This document shows positions 7,391-15,686 of a stretch of 40,946 nucleotides of DNA, one piece after another. Both the position numbers and the translations under genes were made by a program. Source of the DNA: Candidatus Adiutrix sp. (GTDB lineage: Bacteria; Desulfobacterota; Desulfarculia; Adiutricales; Adiutricaceae); assembly GCA_031263565.1 (NCBI GenBank), contig JAISFR010000110.1, positions 1 to 40,946 on the forward strand, read 5' to 3'. Numbering within the stretch: position 1 is the first letter of the stretch; every line of letters starts with the position of its first letter. The notes beneath the pieces were generated by a model that saw only the letters and a program-made list of their open reading frames with translations, searched no databases and was not told the origin of the DNA.

Positions 7391-9061
7391 TCAGGCCCGC
7401 ATTTCTTCGGCCCGGCTCCCCACGGAGACCGGTTCGACAAGCATCGGTCCTTCCGCAACGGCGGCCGTCTCTTCGCTGAAAATTTCCAGAACTTCCTCGG
7501 TCTCCAGGTCGGGCAGGCCTTTCCGTCGGCCGTTCCGCCCGTTATAATCGCCGCCTGAAACCTCGCCGGGCTTTAAAACCTCGTTCTCCGCCCCGCGCCG
7601 GATCTGCTCCACTTCCCACTTGCCCGGCGGGAAGGCGGGCTCGCCGGTGATGACGACCCGGCTTTTGTGGCGTTCTTCCAGGCGGCTCAATTCGGCCCGC
7701 TTGTAGTTCTGCAGATAGTTGGCCACTTCCGGGTTCAGGCGGGCCTTGACGCTGTGGAGCCCGCCCTTGGACAGGGAATGGGAAATCTGGCGCAGGACGC
7801 CGAGGGAGGCGTTTTCCGAGGTCTTGACCAGACCCCGGCCCTGGCAGGAGGGGCAGGTGATGTAGTTGCCCATTTCAATGGAAGGCCGCAGCCGCTGGCG
7901 GGACAGCTCCAGGAGGCCGAATTTGGAAATATGCCCGAAATCGGTCTTGGCCTTGTCGTTCCTGGTGGCTTCCCGGATGCGCTTTTCCACCTCGCCGCGG
8001 TGCTTTTCCTCACGCATATCAATGAAGTCAACCACCACCAGGCCGCCGAGGTCCCGAAGCCTCAGTTGGCGGGCCACTTCGTCGGCCGCCTCCAGGTTGG
8101 TCTGGAGGGCCGTGTCCTCCAGGTTGCCGTCTTTGGCCCCCCGGCCGGAGTTGACGTCAATGGAAACCAGGGCCTCGGTCGGGGTGATGACGATGGAGCC
8201 GCCGCCCTTGAGCTTGACCCGCTCATGGAAGATGGTCTCCAACTGTTCCTCCAGCTGATGCCGGGCGAAGATGGGCCGCTTTTCCTTGTGCAGCCGCACG
8301 ACCTTGGCCTGCTCCGGGGCGATGGTCCGCACATATTCCCGCACTTTCTGGCAGATGGCCGGGTCGTCCACCAGAATTTCCCGGACGGCCGGGGTCAGGT
8401 GATCCCGCAGAATCTTGACGGCCAGGTCATACTCCCGGTAGATCAGGGCCGGGGTCGGCGCTTCCCGGCCCTGGGAACGGATGTCCTCCCAGAGGTTGAA
8501 GACCTGGTGGAGATCGGCGGCCAGTTCCCTATGGCTGTGGCCCTCGGCCACGGTGCGGATGATGTAGCCGCAACCCTCGGGCACCGGCAGTTCGTCGGCG
8601 ATCTTGCGCAGACGGCCGCGTTCCTTGTCGTTTTCAATCTTGCGGCTGACCCCGACATGGTCACGGCCCGGGGTCAGCACCACAAAGCGCCCGGCCAGGG
8701 AAATATAGGTGCTCAGGGCCGCCCCCTTGATCTCCGAGGGCTCCTTCAGCACCTGGACCAGAACCGGCTGCCCTTTTTTCAGAAGCTTCTTCAGATCCAG
8801 GCTGTTGCGGGAGCCCGGCTCTTCCTGGAAATACTCGGGGTGGATGTCGCCGATCTGGAGAAAGCCGTTGCGGTCGTTGCCGTAGTTGACGAAGACGGCC
8901 TGCAGGCTCGGTTCGATGTTCTGGATGACGCCCTTGTAGATGTTGCCCAGGCTCAGTTCGCGAAGACTTGAGTCGGTGTAGTACTCGGCCAGGTGTCCGC
9001 TGTCGTCGAGCATGGCGACCCGGCATTCCTCCGGGTCGATGGCGTTGATCAGAATTTTCAC
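7391..9061 (-). CDS. rng: Ribonuclease E/G family endoribonuclease
   Basis: 556 residues, covering the catalytic half of RNase E plus a short tail, so it is of RNase G-like or short-RNase-E size. It cleaves single-stranded 5'-monophosphorylated RNA in rRNA maturation and mRNA decay. An S1 domain with IYKGVIQNIEPSLQAVFV lies near residues 38-125. The DNase I-like catalytic region has D302 in SIDVNSG and D345 in VVVDFIDM, matching the two Mg-binding aspartates of E. coli RNase E. The zinc link CPSC is at C403/C406. The tail after ~490 is short and charged, without the long degradosome scaffold. It starts at the ATG at 9061 and follows the giant activase gene by 47 bases. Confidence 0.94.
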   Translation of the reverse strand: MKILINAIDPEECRVAMLDDSGHLAEYYTDSSLRELSLGNIYKGVIQNIEPSLQAVFVNYGNDRNGFLQIGDIHPEYFQEEPGSRNSLDLKKLLKKGQPVLVQVLKEPSEIKGAALSTYISLAGRFVVLTPGRDHVGVSRKIENDKERGRLRKIADELPVPEGCGYIIRTVAEGHSHRELAADLHQVFNLWEDIRSQGREAPTPALIYREYDLAVKILRDHLTPAVREILVDDPAICQKVREYVRTIAPEQAKVVRLHKEKRPIFARHQLEEQLETIFHERVKLKGGGSIVITPTEALVSIDVNSGRGAKDGNLEDTALQTNLEAADEVARQLRLRDLGGLVVVDFIDMREEKHRGEVEKRIREATRNDKAKTDFGHISKFGLLELSRQRLRPSIEMGNYITCPSCQGRGLVKTSENASLGVLRQISHSLSKGGLHSVKARLNPEVANYLQNYKRAELSRLEERHKSRVVITGEPAFPPGKWEVEQIRRGAENEVLKPGEVSGGDYNGRNGRRKGLPDLETEEVLEIFSEETAAVAEGPMLVEPVSVGSRAEEMRA

Positions 9062-9108
9062 ATAAACTCCTTGATTTATTCAGGGAAGGCTCGCGGCTCC
9101 CTTTTGAT

Positions 9109-12100
9109 TCAATGTCCCGCGCCCGTTCGGCCGCCCGACTTCCACCCAGCCCGGCCCAGCTTGAAACGCCGCTGATGGAAGACCTTCACCTGATACATGA
9201 AGGCCTCCAGGCGGGCCTGGGTGTTGGTCTGGCTTTGACCGTCGTAGGACAAATTTAAAGACGGCATGCCGTCGCAGGCATCCCGGAAATTCTGGGTCAA
9301 GCCCCCCACCACCATGCCGGGCATGCAGGTGAAAGGCATGATATTGACCAGGCCGCAGGCTTGATGGTGATAGAATTCCATCCCCTTGCCCAAAGAGAGA
9401 ATGGCCTCGCCCTGGAAGCTGCGGTGCAGAAACTTTTCGCCCAGCTTGATGACTCCCCTGACCGGCGGATCCACCGCCCCCTGGTGGAAGAAGCCGTGCC
9501 AGGGCTTGGCCAGGGTTTTCAGGTCGCAGGTCTGGAACCAACTGATGAGCGCGCTCTTCATCCGGCCCCGCCAATTGCCGCCCCGGCCGGCCCGCATGGC
9601 GTTGACGAAGCCCACGTAAAAAATCCATTCGGAGAAAGGCGGGGCGACCACTTCGGCCCCCAGTTCTTCCAGGCGGCGGATGACTTCCTCGTTGGCGAAA
9701 GAATTGTGCCGCACGTAAATTTCGCCGACCAGGCCCACCCGGGGCTTGGCCCCCGGCAGAACGCTCCGGTCGGCGGCCACCTCAAAGCGTTCCCGGGCCA
9801 TCTTCATCACCCGGCCCAGATCCTCCCCCGCTTCGACGGCCGCGTTCAGGTCGGCCAGGGCGGTCTGGTAGGCCGCCCCGGCCGCGCCGGGGCTCAGTTC
9901 TCTCGGCCGGGTCTGCCACAGGGCCTTCTGCAGGAGGTCGATGCCCACCAGAGCCCGCCAAAAGCGGCGGGAGAGGCTTTCGCCGCCGTTGGGCCGGCCC
10001 GCGCTGTCCAGGGCCCGGTACATGCCCCCGGTCTGATCGAGGGCCACCACCTCCAGTTCCTCAAGACCCAGGCGCTTCATCACCAGGGTGATATAGCGGC
10101 CGTATTGGCCGAAGCGGCAGGGACCGTTGGAAGAGGGCATGAAGATCGAACTGCGGGCCGGGTCAAAGCCGGGGCGGCGGGTCAGTTTGATGAAATCGCC
10201 CACCGTCAGGATCAGGGGATAACATTCCTTGCCCGAGGTCTGGGCCCGGCCCAGCCGGACGGTCTCCCGGTCCGAGGGCGGCAGGGCCACGGCCTTGAGC
10301 CCCACGCTGCGCAGGGCCGCGGCCGCGGCCGGCACATGGTCGCACATGGGCGGGATGTAGACCGTCTTGTCGAACTGAGGAGCTCTGGTCAGCGAAAGGG
10401 AGGCGATCTCTTTTTGAGGGGGGCCTTCCCGGCCCCGGGCCCGCCGGGCGGCCAGGGAATCCAGAAAGGCCTCCAGCCGGGTCACGGCCCCCACATCGGA
10501 GGAATGCTCGTCAATTTCGATCTCCAGAAAGGGCTTGCCCCTCAACTGGTGTTTGAAAAAATGAATGATGAAGGAATCCGGGCCGCAGCCGAAATTGGAG
10601 ATGTAGAGGGCTTCCAGGCGCGGATCCCCGGCGATGAGGTCGGCCGCGGCGGTGATTTTCTGGCCGTAGCGCCAGTAGTGGGAGGCGGCCTCGCCCTCGT
10701 TGGTGTTCAGCGGCAGAAAATCCATCGGCAGGCCCAGGACCCCCAGATCGGCCAGCTTCTGGTTGAGCCGGAGGTTGAGCCCCGGATCGAAACCGTTGTA
10801 GGGCCGGGCCACCACCACCAGGGCCTTGTCTTCGGGGCCCAATTGGGCCAGCATTTCCCGCCCCCGGTCGACCAGACGGCGGCTGAAGGCGCTCTGGGCG
10901 GCCAGGGCTTGCAGCATGGCCTCCCTGACCTGGTTTTTCGGGAGGCCCAGGGACTTGACGATATCGGTCAGAGAATCCTGAAGCACTTTTTCGCCCTCGC
11001 CGAAAAAGACCGGGCCGGAGATGAAGACGCCGGCCGGCCGGCCGAGGGCGGCCGGGGCGGTATAGGCCAGGGACTGGACATAGGGACAGGCGGCGCTGTC
11101 GGGGGTGCGCGCTTCCTCCCCGTCGCCGATGCCGCCGGAGGGCAGGTTGACCAGGGAGGGCAGGAATATATAGTCGGGCTTCCGGTCGGCCAGATCCAAA
11201 AGGTGCCCGTGGGCGGCCTTGATGGGAAAGCAGAATTCGCTGCCGACCCTCTCGCAGCCTTGATGGATGATGCTCTTGTTGGTGGGGTTGCTCCAGACCG
11301 GCTCAAAACCCAGGGCGGCCCAGAAGACGGCCCAGAACGGCCCCATCTCGCCGAAGAACATGGACCGGATCATACCCACTTTGGGGCGGGGCCGGTCCGG
11401 GCGGCCGTCCAGAATCTCCCGGGCCTCGGGGGGGTTGAAGGCCAGCTCGGAGCGGCATTCGAAAAGGTCCGGCCAGCGGGGCGCCTTTTTGGGCCGCCCG
11501 GAATCTTCCTCAAACTTGCCGCAGCGGCTGCCGTAAAAAAAGGGGTGACCTCCGGCCACGGTGACCTGGCGTATTTCGCAGCGGTTGGGGCAGTCGCGGC
11601 ACTCAAAGCTTTTAATTTCATAGGGCCGGCTGGAAAGGTCGAAGCCGGCGAACGCGGTTTTTTCCCAATGGCGGCGGTCACGGGCGATGAGGGCCGCGCC
11701 CACGGCCCCGGTGACGTCGGCGTTGTCCGGCACGGTGATGGGCCGGCCCAGATGGCTTTCAAAAGCCGCGGCCACGCCCTCGTTGAAGGAGGTGCCGCCC
11801 TGAAAGAAAATGTGCCGGCCCACCGGCCGGGTCTCCACCACCCGGCCCAGATAGTTGGAGACAATGCCGTAGCAAAGGCCGGCGGTCAGGTCTTCCAGAC
11901 CCACGCCTTTTTGCTGGTGATGCACCAGATCGGATTCCATGAAAACCGTGCAGCGCTCGCCCAAGGAAACCGGGCTTTGGCTGGCGAGGGCCTTTTCGCC
12001 GAATTCCCCCTTGATCTTAAGGCCCAGCTTTTCAGCCTGCTCCTCCAGAAAGGAGCCGGTGCCCGCGGCGCAGGCCTTGTTCATCATGAAGTCGACGATG

Positions 12101-13479
12101 ACTCCGTCGGCAATCGAGATGTACTTGGAATCCTGGCCGCCGATTTCGAAGATGGTGTCCACCCGGGGGTCGATGGCCACCGCGGCCGTGGCCTGGGCGG
12201 TGATTTCATTGACGGTCATATCGGCCCCCAGATAGTCGGCTGAAAGATAGCGGCCCGATCCGGTGGTGCAGACCCCCAGCACTTCCACCTTGTCCCGGAC
12301 CACCTGGGGAATGGCCGAAAAAGCCCTGGCCATGGCCTCCAGGGGCCGCCCGGCCGTGGGCAGGTATTGCCGGGAGACCAGTTGCCCGCCCTCGTCCACC
12401 AGGGCCACATTGGTGCTGACCGAACCCACGTCCACTCCGATGTAGACCGGGAGTTTGCCCAGCAGCAGCCGCCAGTTGAATTCGGTCTCGGCCGGTTTCT
12501 GGGGCCGGCGCCTTAAGGGGGCCAGGCGCTCGGGCGGCCGGTGCCCCTGTTCCAGAAAGGCCTCCAGAGGTTCCGGATCCAGGCCCGGCCAATTTTCAGC
12601 GGCCGCCGAGAGGGCCTGCCGGGCCGCGCCGAGGGCGCCGAAGACAAAATGGGTTTCGGGTATGACCAGGCTTTCGTCGTCCAGCCCCATGACTTCTTTC
12701 AGGGCCCGGATGAGCCCCGGGTTGGCGGCCACGCCGCCGGTGAAGAGCACCGGCCCCGGCAGGGCCCGGCCCCGGGCCAGGCCGCTTTTAAGGCTGCGGG
12801 CCATGGCCAGGCAGAGGCCGTAAATGATTTCGTAATCCGGGGTGGCCGACTGCTGAAGGTGGATCATGTCGCTTTTGGCGAAAACGCTGCAGCGGCCGGC
12901 CACCCGGGGCGGGACCTGGCTTTGGAGAGCCAGACGGCCGAATTCCTCGATGCCGTAGCCCAGGCGATGGGCCTGCTGATCCAGAAAAGAACCGGTGCCG
13001 GCGGCGCACATGGCGTTCATGGCGAAATCGTCCAGGGCCGGTTGGCCGTCCTCGGCCCGAAACCACAGCACTTTGGTGTCTTCGCCGCCGATATCCACCA
13101 AACTGGCCGGCCGCGGTTCCCGCCGGCCGGCGGCCAGGGTCAGGGCCATGATTTCGCCGACGGCTTCCCCGCCCAGAAGGGCGGCCAGTTGGCCGGCCGC
13201 CGCGCCGGTGACCGCCGGGCGCTGGACGCTCTTAAGGGGATATTTCCCGGCCACTTCGGCCAGAGCCTGGGCCACGGCGGCGAAGGGGCGGCCGAAATGC
13301 CGAAGCCAGCGCTGGTGAAGCAAAGTCCCGGCCTGATCCAGCAGAGCGGCTTTTATGCTGACCGAACCGACATCCAGGCCGAGATAATATTTTTCAGGCT
13401 CGGGGTTCGCGTTCTCTTCCAGATTCAAATTCAACTCCGGCGACGCCGGAATCTCCGGCAGTCGCTTATATTTCAGCAT
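9109..13479 (-). CDS. Giant 2-hydroxyacyl-CoA dehydratase activase-related protein (two BcrA/BadF ATPase domains, DUF2229, HgdB-like region)
   Basis: 1456 residues from the ATG at 13479; a TTG nine bases upstream is an alternative. Two tandem ASKHA ATPase domains begin at GLDVGSVS (~35) and GVDVGSVS (~348). Each keeps the phosphate loops (VDIGGEDTK, FEIGGQDSK) and both cysteines that ligate the bridging [4Fe-4S] cluster (CAAGTGSF plus RCSVF or RCTVF). Next comes a Cys-rich segment ECRDCPNRCE (~630), then a DUF2229-like region, and a C-terminal part resembling the dehydratase beta-subunit family (COG3580/3581). The architecture is known from anaerobes as activase-related proteins of undetermined substrate. 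By analogy with HgdC/BcrAD it should couple ATP hydrolysis to low-potential electron transfer. The two activase domains would allow an intramolecular dimer around one cluster. No dehydratase subunits lie next to it. Confidence 0.92.
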   Translation of the reverse strand: MLKYKRLPEIPASPELNLNLEENANPEPEKYYLGLDVGSVSIKAALLDQAGTLLHQRWLRHFGRPFAAVAQALAEVAGKYPLKSVQRPAVTGAAAGQLAALLGGEAVGEIMALTLAAGRREPRPASLVDIGGEDTKVLWFRAEDGQPALDDFAMNAMCAAGTGSFLDQQAHRLGYGIEEFGRLALQSQVPPRVAGRCSVFAKSDMIHLQQSATPDYEIIYGLCLAMARSLKSGLARGRALPGPVLFTGGVAANPGLIRALKEVMGLDDESLVIPETHFVFGALGAARQALSAAAENWPGLDPEPLEAFLEQGHRPPERLAPLRRRPQKPAETEFNWRLLLGKLPVYIGVDVGSVSTNVALVDEGGQLVSRQYLPTAGRPLEAMARAFSAIPQVVRDKVEVLGVCTTGSGRYLSADYLGADMTVNEITAQATAAVAIDPRVDTIFEIGGQDSKYISIADGVIVDFMMNKACAAGTGSFLEEQAEKLGLKIKGEFGEKALASQSPVSLGERCTVFMESDLVHHQQKGVGLEDLTAGLCYGIVSNYLGRVVETRPVGRHIFFQGGTSFNEGVAAAFESHLGRPITVPDNADVTGAVGAALIARDRRHWEKTAFAGFDLSSRPYEIKSFECRDCPNRCEIRQVTVAGGHPFFYGSRCGKFEEDSGRPKKAPRWPDLFECRSELAFNPPEAREILDGRPDRPRPKVGMIRSMFFGEMGPFWAVFWAALGFEPVWSNPTNKSIIHQGCERVGSEFCFPIKAAHGHLLDLADRKPDYIFLPSLVNLPSGGIGDGEEARTPDSAACPYVQSLAYTAPAALGRPAGVFISGPVFFGEGEKVLQDSLTDIVKSLGLPKNQVREAMLQALAAQSAFSRRLVDRGREMLAQLGPEDKALVVVARPYNGFDPGLNLRLNQKLADLGVLGLPMDFLPLNTNEGEAASHYWRYGQKITAAADLIAGDPRLEALYISNFGCGPDSFIIHFFKHQLRGKPFLEIEIDEHSSDVGAVTRLEAFLDSLAARRARGREGPPQKEIASLSLTRAPQFDKTVYIPPMCDHVPAAAAALRSVGLKAVALPPSDRETVRLGRAQTSGKECYPLILTVGDFIKLTRRPGFDPARSSIFMPSSNGPCRFGQYGRYITLVMKRLGLEELEVVALDQTGGMYRALDSAGRPNGGESLSRRFWRALVGIDLLQKALWQTRPRELSPGAAGAAYQTALADLNAAVEAGEDLGRVMKMARERFEVAADRSVLPGAKPRVGLVGEIYVRHNSFANEEVIRRLEELGAEVVAPPFSEWIFYVGFVNAMRAGRGGNWRGRMKSALISWFQTCDLKTLAKPWHGFFHQGAVDPPVRGVIKLGEKFLHRSFQGEAILSLGKGMEFYHHQACGLVNIMPFTCMPGMVVGGLTQNFRDACDGMPSLNLSYDGQSQTNTQARLEAFMYQVKVFHQRRFKLGRAGWKSGGRTGAGH

Positions 13480-13511
13480 TTTAGACAAATGCCTGAACGT
13501 CTTAACGGAAT

Positions 13512-13520
13512 ATTATAGCA
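13512..13520 (-). promoter_or_regulatory. Extended -10 promoter of the activase gene
   Basis: The minus strand reads TGCTATAAT, an extended -10 element (TGnTATAAT) with a perfect hexamer. The -35 position shows no good box. Transcription would start about 25 bases before the activase ATG. Confidence 0.55.
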
Positions 13521-13538
13521 TTTTATGCGCTGAAAATA

Positions 13539-13587
13539 TAGTGCTTCATAAAACTTAAAGAGGACCTTCAAGCGTTATGAAGCACTA
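13539..13587. repeat. 13-bp inverted repeat, dispersed repeat family
   Basis: TAGTGCTTCATAA (13539-13551) and its exact complement TTATGAAGCACTA (13575-13587) flank a 23-base spacer. Both arms, extended to 18 bases, match the element at 6860-6877 with few differences. It lies just upstream of the activase promoter, so it may be an operator or a REP-like element. Confidence 0.6.
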
Positions 13588-13604
13588 GTTGTTTGGGCAA
13601 TTAT

Positions 13605-13626
13605 AAAAGTTATTTCAATAACTTTT
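13605..13626 (-). terminator. AT-rich hairpin terminator after the RRM gene
   Basis: AAAAGTTATT and AATAACTTTT form a perfect 10-bp stem with a 2-base apex. On the minus strand it starts 23 bases after the RRM stop and ends in a short T/A tract, so it probably ends that transcript. Confidence 0.55.
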
Positions 13627-13648
13627 AGGACACCAGCCAGCCGGCGGC

Positions 13649-13951
13649 TCAATAGTCGCTGCGGCGGGGCCGGCGGTCGCCGCGGTCTTCACGGCCGCCG
13701 CGGTCTTCACGGCCGCGGGCTTCGTTGATGCGCAGGTTGCGACCGTGCAGCTCGGTGCCGTTCAAGGCCTCGATGGCCGCCAGAGCGGGTTCGTCGTCCA
13801 TTTCCACAAAGCCAAAGCCCCGGGGACGGCCGGTTTCACGGTCATTGATGAGGTTCACCGAGTGAACCGGACCGTAGTTGGCGAACATGTCGCCAATGTC
13901 GGCAGTAGTTGAACTGAAAGGCAGATTTCCAACATAAATCGTTTTCACCAT
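13649..13951 (-). CDS. Small RRM-domain RNA-binding protein
   Basis: 100 residues: one RNA recognition motif plus a short basic tail. RNP2 is IYVGNLPF (residues 5-12) and RNP1 is RGFGFVEM (~44-51), both with the aromatic residues that stack on RNA. The tail after residue 82 alternates Arg, Glu, Asp and Gly and contains an imperfect six-residue duplication (GREDRG). This matches bacterial/cyanobacterial Rbp-type single-RRM proteins, often cold-inducible and acting as RNA chaperones or in mRNA localisation. The start ATG has GGAG eight bases upstream. It is monocistronic, with a long AT-richer region upstream and a hairpin downstream, which suggests its own regulation. Confidence 0.93.
   Translation of the reverse strand: MVKTIYVGNLPFSSTTADIGDMFANYGPVHSVNLINDRETGRPRGFGFVEMDDEPALAAIEALNGTELHGRNLRINEARGREDRGGREDRGDRRPRRSDY
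13680..13713. repeat. 18-base direct repeat inside the RRM tail
   Basis: CCGCGGTCTTCACGGC occurs at 13680 and again exactly 18 bases later at 13698, in frame, creating the duplicated GREDRG unit. It is a likely slippage site that would change tail length by six residues. Confidence 0.7.
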
Positions 13952-14041
13952 GAGATCATCTCCGTCGCGCGATATGGCCCCGACATCAGGAAGGGGCTTT
14001 CTAGTTTCCGGTCAATGGCCGAAATTGTCTAGTATCTTATC

Positions 14042-14080
14042 CCGCTTTAAATTTCGCTCAAAGCCGCGGAATTTAAAGCG
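14042..14080 (+). repeat. Dispersed palindromic repeat, copy 2
   Basis: Bases 14042-14062 are an exact inverted copy of 6877-6897. CGCTTTAAATT (14044-14054) also pairs perfectly with AATTTAAAGCG (14070-14080), giving an 11-bp stem with a 15-base loop. Confidence 0.65.
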
Positions 14081-14663
14081 CCGGATCGCCAGGCAAAAAG
14101 GCGGTTTCGCCTGGCTCGGGCAGATTCATTTTATCCCCAGGCCGAACGCCTTCCAGCCTGAAATCATTTCAGAAATTAATTTCAGACCGTCAAAGGAAGT
14201 TCGACCAGAAACAAAGAGAGAGTAATATTGGTCTAAATTGCTTTTGGAAGATGAGGCCCTGGGGCCCTTTGGCGAGCACGTGAAAATAAGCAAAAGTCGT
14301 CTACCTGTCAAAAAGAAAAGCGGGCGGGAATCGAAATTCCGTCATGATTTCAGCAAGATGAAACCCTAGTCAAAGAACAGGAATGCTTGCTACCCGGATA
14401 CAATAGCAGCTTTGATTTAAAATAGCAAGGGGAAAAAACATATCGGACAAGAAAAAAATATAGGGCTTAACAGGTCAATTTAAATAGTAAAACCAAAATC
14501 AAATGCTGCTGACTCCCAGATATATCACTCCTGTTTTCCAAAAAAGATGGCAGCCGGCGCCTTAATCAGGGTTTCCGCGCTTGAACTCAGGCTCTTTTTG
14601 GGCGGGCCTGATAAGCTTTTAACTATTTATAATTTTATTTAGTTTTACCGGCCCCTTCACCGC

Positions 14664-14680
14664 GGCGGCCGACGGCCGCC
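14664..14680 (-). terminator. GC hairpin right after the DUF3829 lipoprotein stop
   Basis: GGCGGCC and GGCCGCC pair perfectly (7 bp, GTC loop on the minus strand) one base past the stop codon. No T-run follows, so it may be a weak terminator or a 3'-end stabiliser. Confidence 0.4.
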
Positions 14681-14681
14681 C

Positions 14682-15638
14682 CTAATGGATGGCTTCATTA
14701 TAGAGATCCACCAGCCGCCCCAGCTCCAGGCCGATATTTTCCGGCCCGCCGGGCGTGTTTTCAGGGTCGCCGTCCAGGTCCAGGCCCCGCCGGCGCAGCT
14801 CAATCAGCCGCCGAATGGAAACGGTGAGCGCGGCCGCCTGAGACCGGAACCGGGGCAGAACCTGGCCCGCCAGGCCTTCGCGGGCCGCTTTGACGCTTTC
14901 ATTGGCCTTCTCAAAGTCGTCAAAACTGCGGATATAGCTTTCGTAATACGGACGAAGCGCCTCCAGGTCCAGCTCGGCCAGATTGGCCGCCTGGAGCCCC
15001 CGGCTCAGGAGGTGATCCTGGAGGGCCTGGGCGTCGTCAATGAGTCTCAGCATGGCCGGCCGCAGAACCAGACCGCTTTCGGTCATCTCCCGGAGATCCT
15101 GCCTGCGCCGTTCAGAGTCCTCTTTATTCAGAAGATCCCGGAAGCGGCTGTAGCTGGCCTCCAGCCCCAGATAGGATTCGTAGATCCGGCTGTGGGTCTC
15201 CCTGGCCAGGCCCGGGTTGTCCTGAGGGTAGCCGCCGGCATCATGGAAATCCCGGGCCCGGCGCAGATTGGCCCACAGGGCTTGCAACTGCAGGCTCATC
15301 TCATAGGTGGCCTGGTCCAGCTCCTTGTCGGAACCTTCGGCGGCGGCCAGGGTTTTTTCGATATCCCGGCTCAGGGACTGTTCCGCGCCCATGGCGGCAA
15401 TGAAGTCGCTGACATATTCGACCCGTTCGGCCGGCCGGTAGTCGGGCCGGTTGCCGAAAGCCTTGAAATATTCCGACAGGGCCAGGTTAAAACCGGTTTC
15501 CAGATGATTGCCGAAATCTACGTAAAGATTCCATTTTTCTATTTCAGCGCTTTGGGCGCTGTTTTCTTCAGGCCTTTCGGCGCCTGAACAGGCGCCCAGA
15601 AAGACCGCGAAAATAAGGACAGCTATATTTTTTACCAT
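14682..15638 (-). CDS. DUF3829 (YiiG-like) lipoprotein
   Basis: 318 residues from the ATG at 15638 (AGCAGG upstream); an in-frame TTG at 15650 is an alternative. The signal peptide ends in FLGAC, a good lipobox with Cys17 as the lipidated residue. The mature protein is almost wholly helical. Its start, WNLYVDFGNHLETGFN, followed by regularly spaced Tyr/Phe, resembles DUF3829, the family of E. coli YiiG, whose function is unknown. It would sit on a membrane facing the periplasm. It is the last gene of a minus-strand run starting at the neuB-like gene, 48 bases after the glycosylase-like gene, and ends at a GC hairpin. A role in envelope or surface-polysaccharide biology is only suggested by these neighbours. 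Confidence 0.8.
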   Translation of the reverse strand: MVKNIAVLIFAVFLGACSGAERPEENSAQSAEIEKWNLYVDFGNHLETGFNLALSEYFKAFGNRPDYRPAERVEYVSDFIAAMGAEQSLSRDIEKTLAAAEGSDKELDQATYEMSLQLQALWANLRRARDFHDAGGYPQDNPGLARETHSRIYESYLGLEASYSRFRDLLNKEDSERRRQDLREMTESGLVLRPAMLRLIDDAQALQDHLLSRGLQAANLAELDLEALRPYYESYIRSFDDFEKANESVKAAREGLAGQVLPRFRSQAAALTVSIRRLIELRRRGLDLDGDPENTPGGPENIGLELGRLVDLYNEAIH

Positions 15639-15686
15639 AGACCTGCTCAAAAATGGCCTTGTATTGACCGTGCTCGGCGGAAAATT

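Larger units (their letters stand above)
13952..14681. other. 730-base intergenic region, AT-richer, no convincing gene
   Basis: I see no protein-like frame here; a 61-codon minus-strand frame at 14126-14311 lacks a ribosome site and family character. The region holds the palindrome at 14042-14080 and a small hairpin at 14099-14112 that is followed by five T on the minus strand. From about 14380 to 14650 it is clearly AT-rich. It could carry the RRM promoter or a small RNA, but nothing in the sequence proves it. Confidence 0.6.

Noticed and set aside
4826-7479. Long plus-strand frames (419 and 498 codons) opposite prmA, the amidohydrolase and the kinase-like gene.
   Set aside because: Low-complexity antisense translations; the minus strand holds recognised proteins with coupled starts.
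9361-12243. A 960-codon open frame on the plus strand opposite the activase gene.
   Set aside because: It is a shadow of the high-GC coding on the minus strand: composition is Gly/Gln/Ala/His-rich without domains, and the minus-strand protein has clear family motifs.
14126-14311. A 61-codon minus-strand frame in the long intergenic region.
   Set aside because: No ribosome site, no recognisable motif, and it overlaps AT-rich noncoding sequence.
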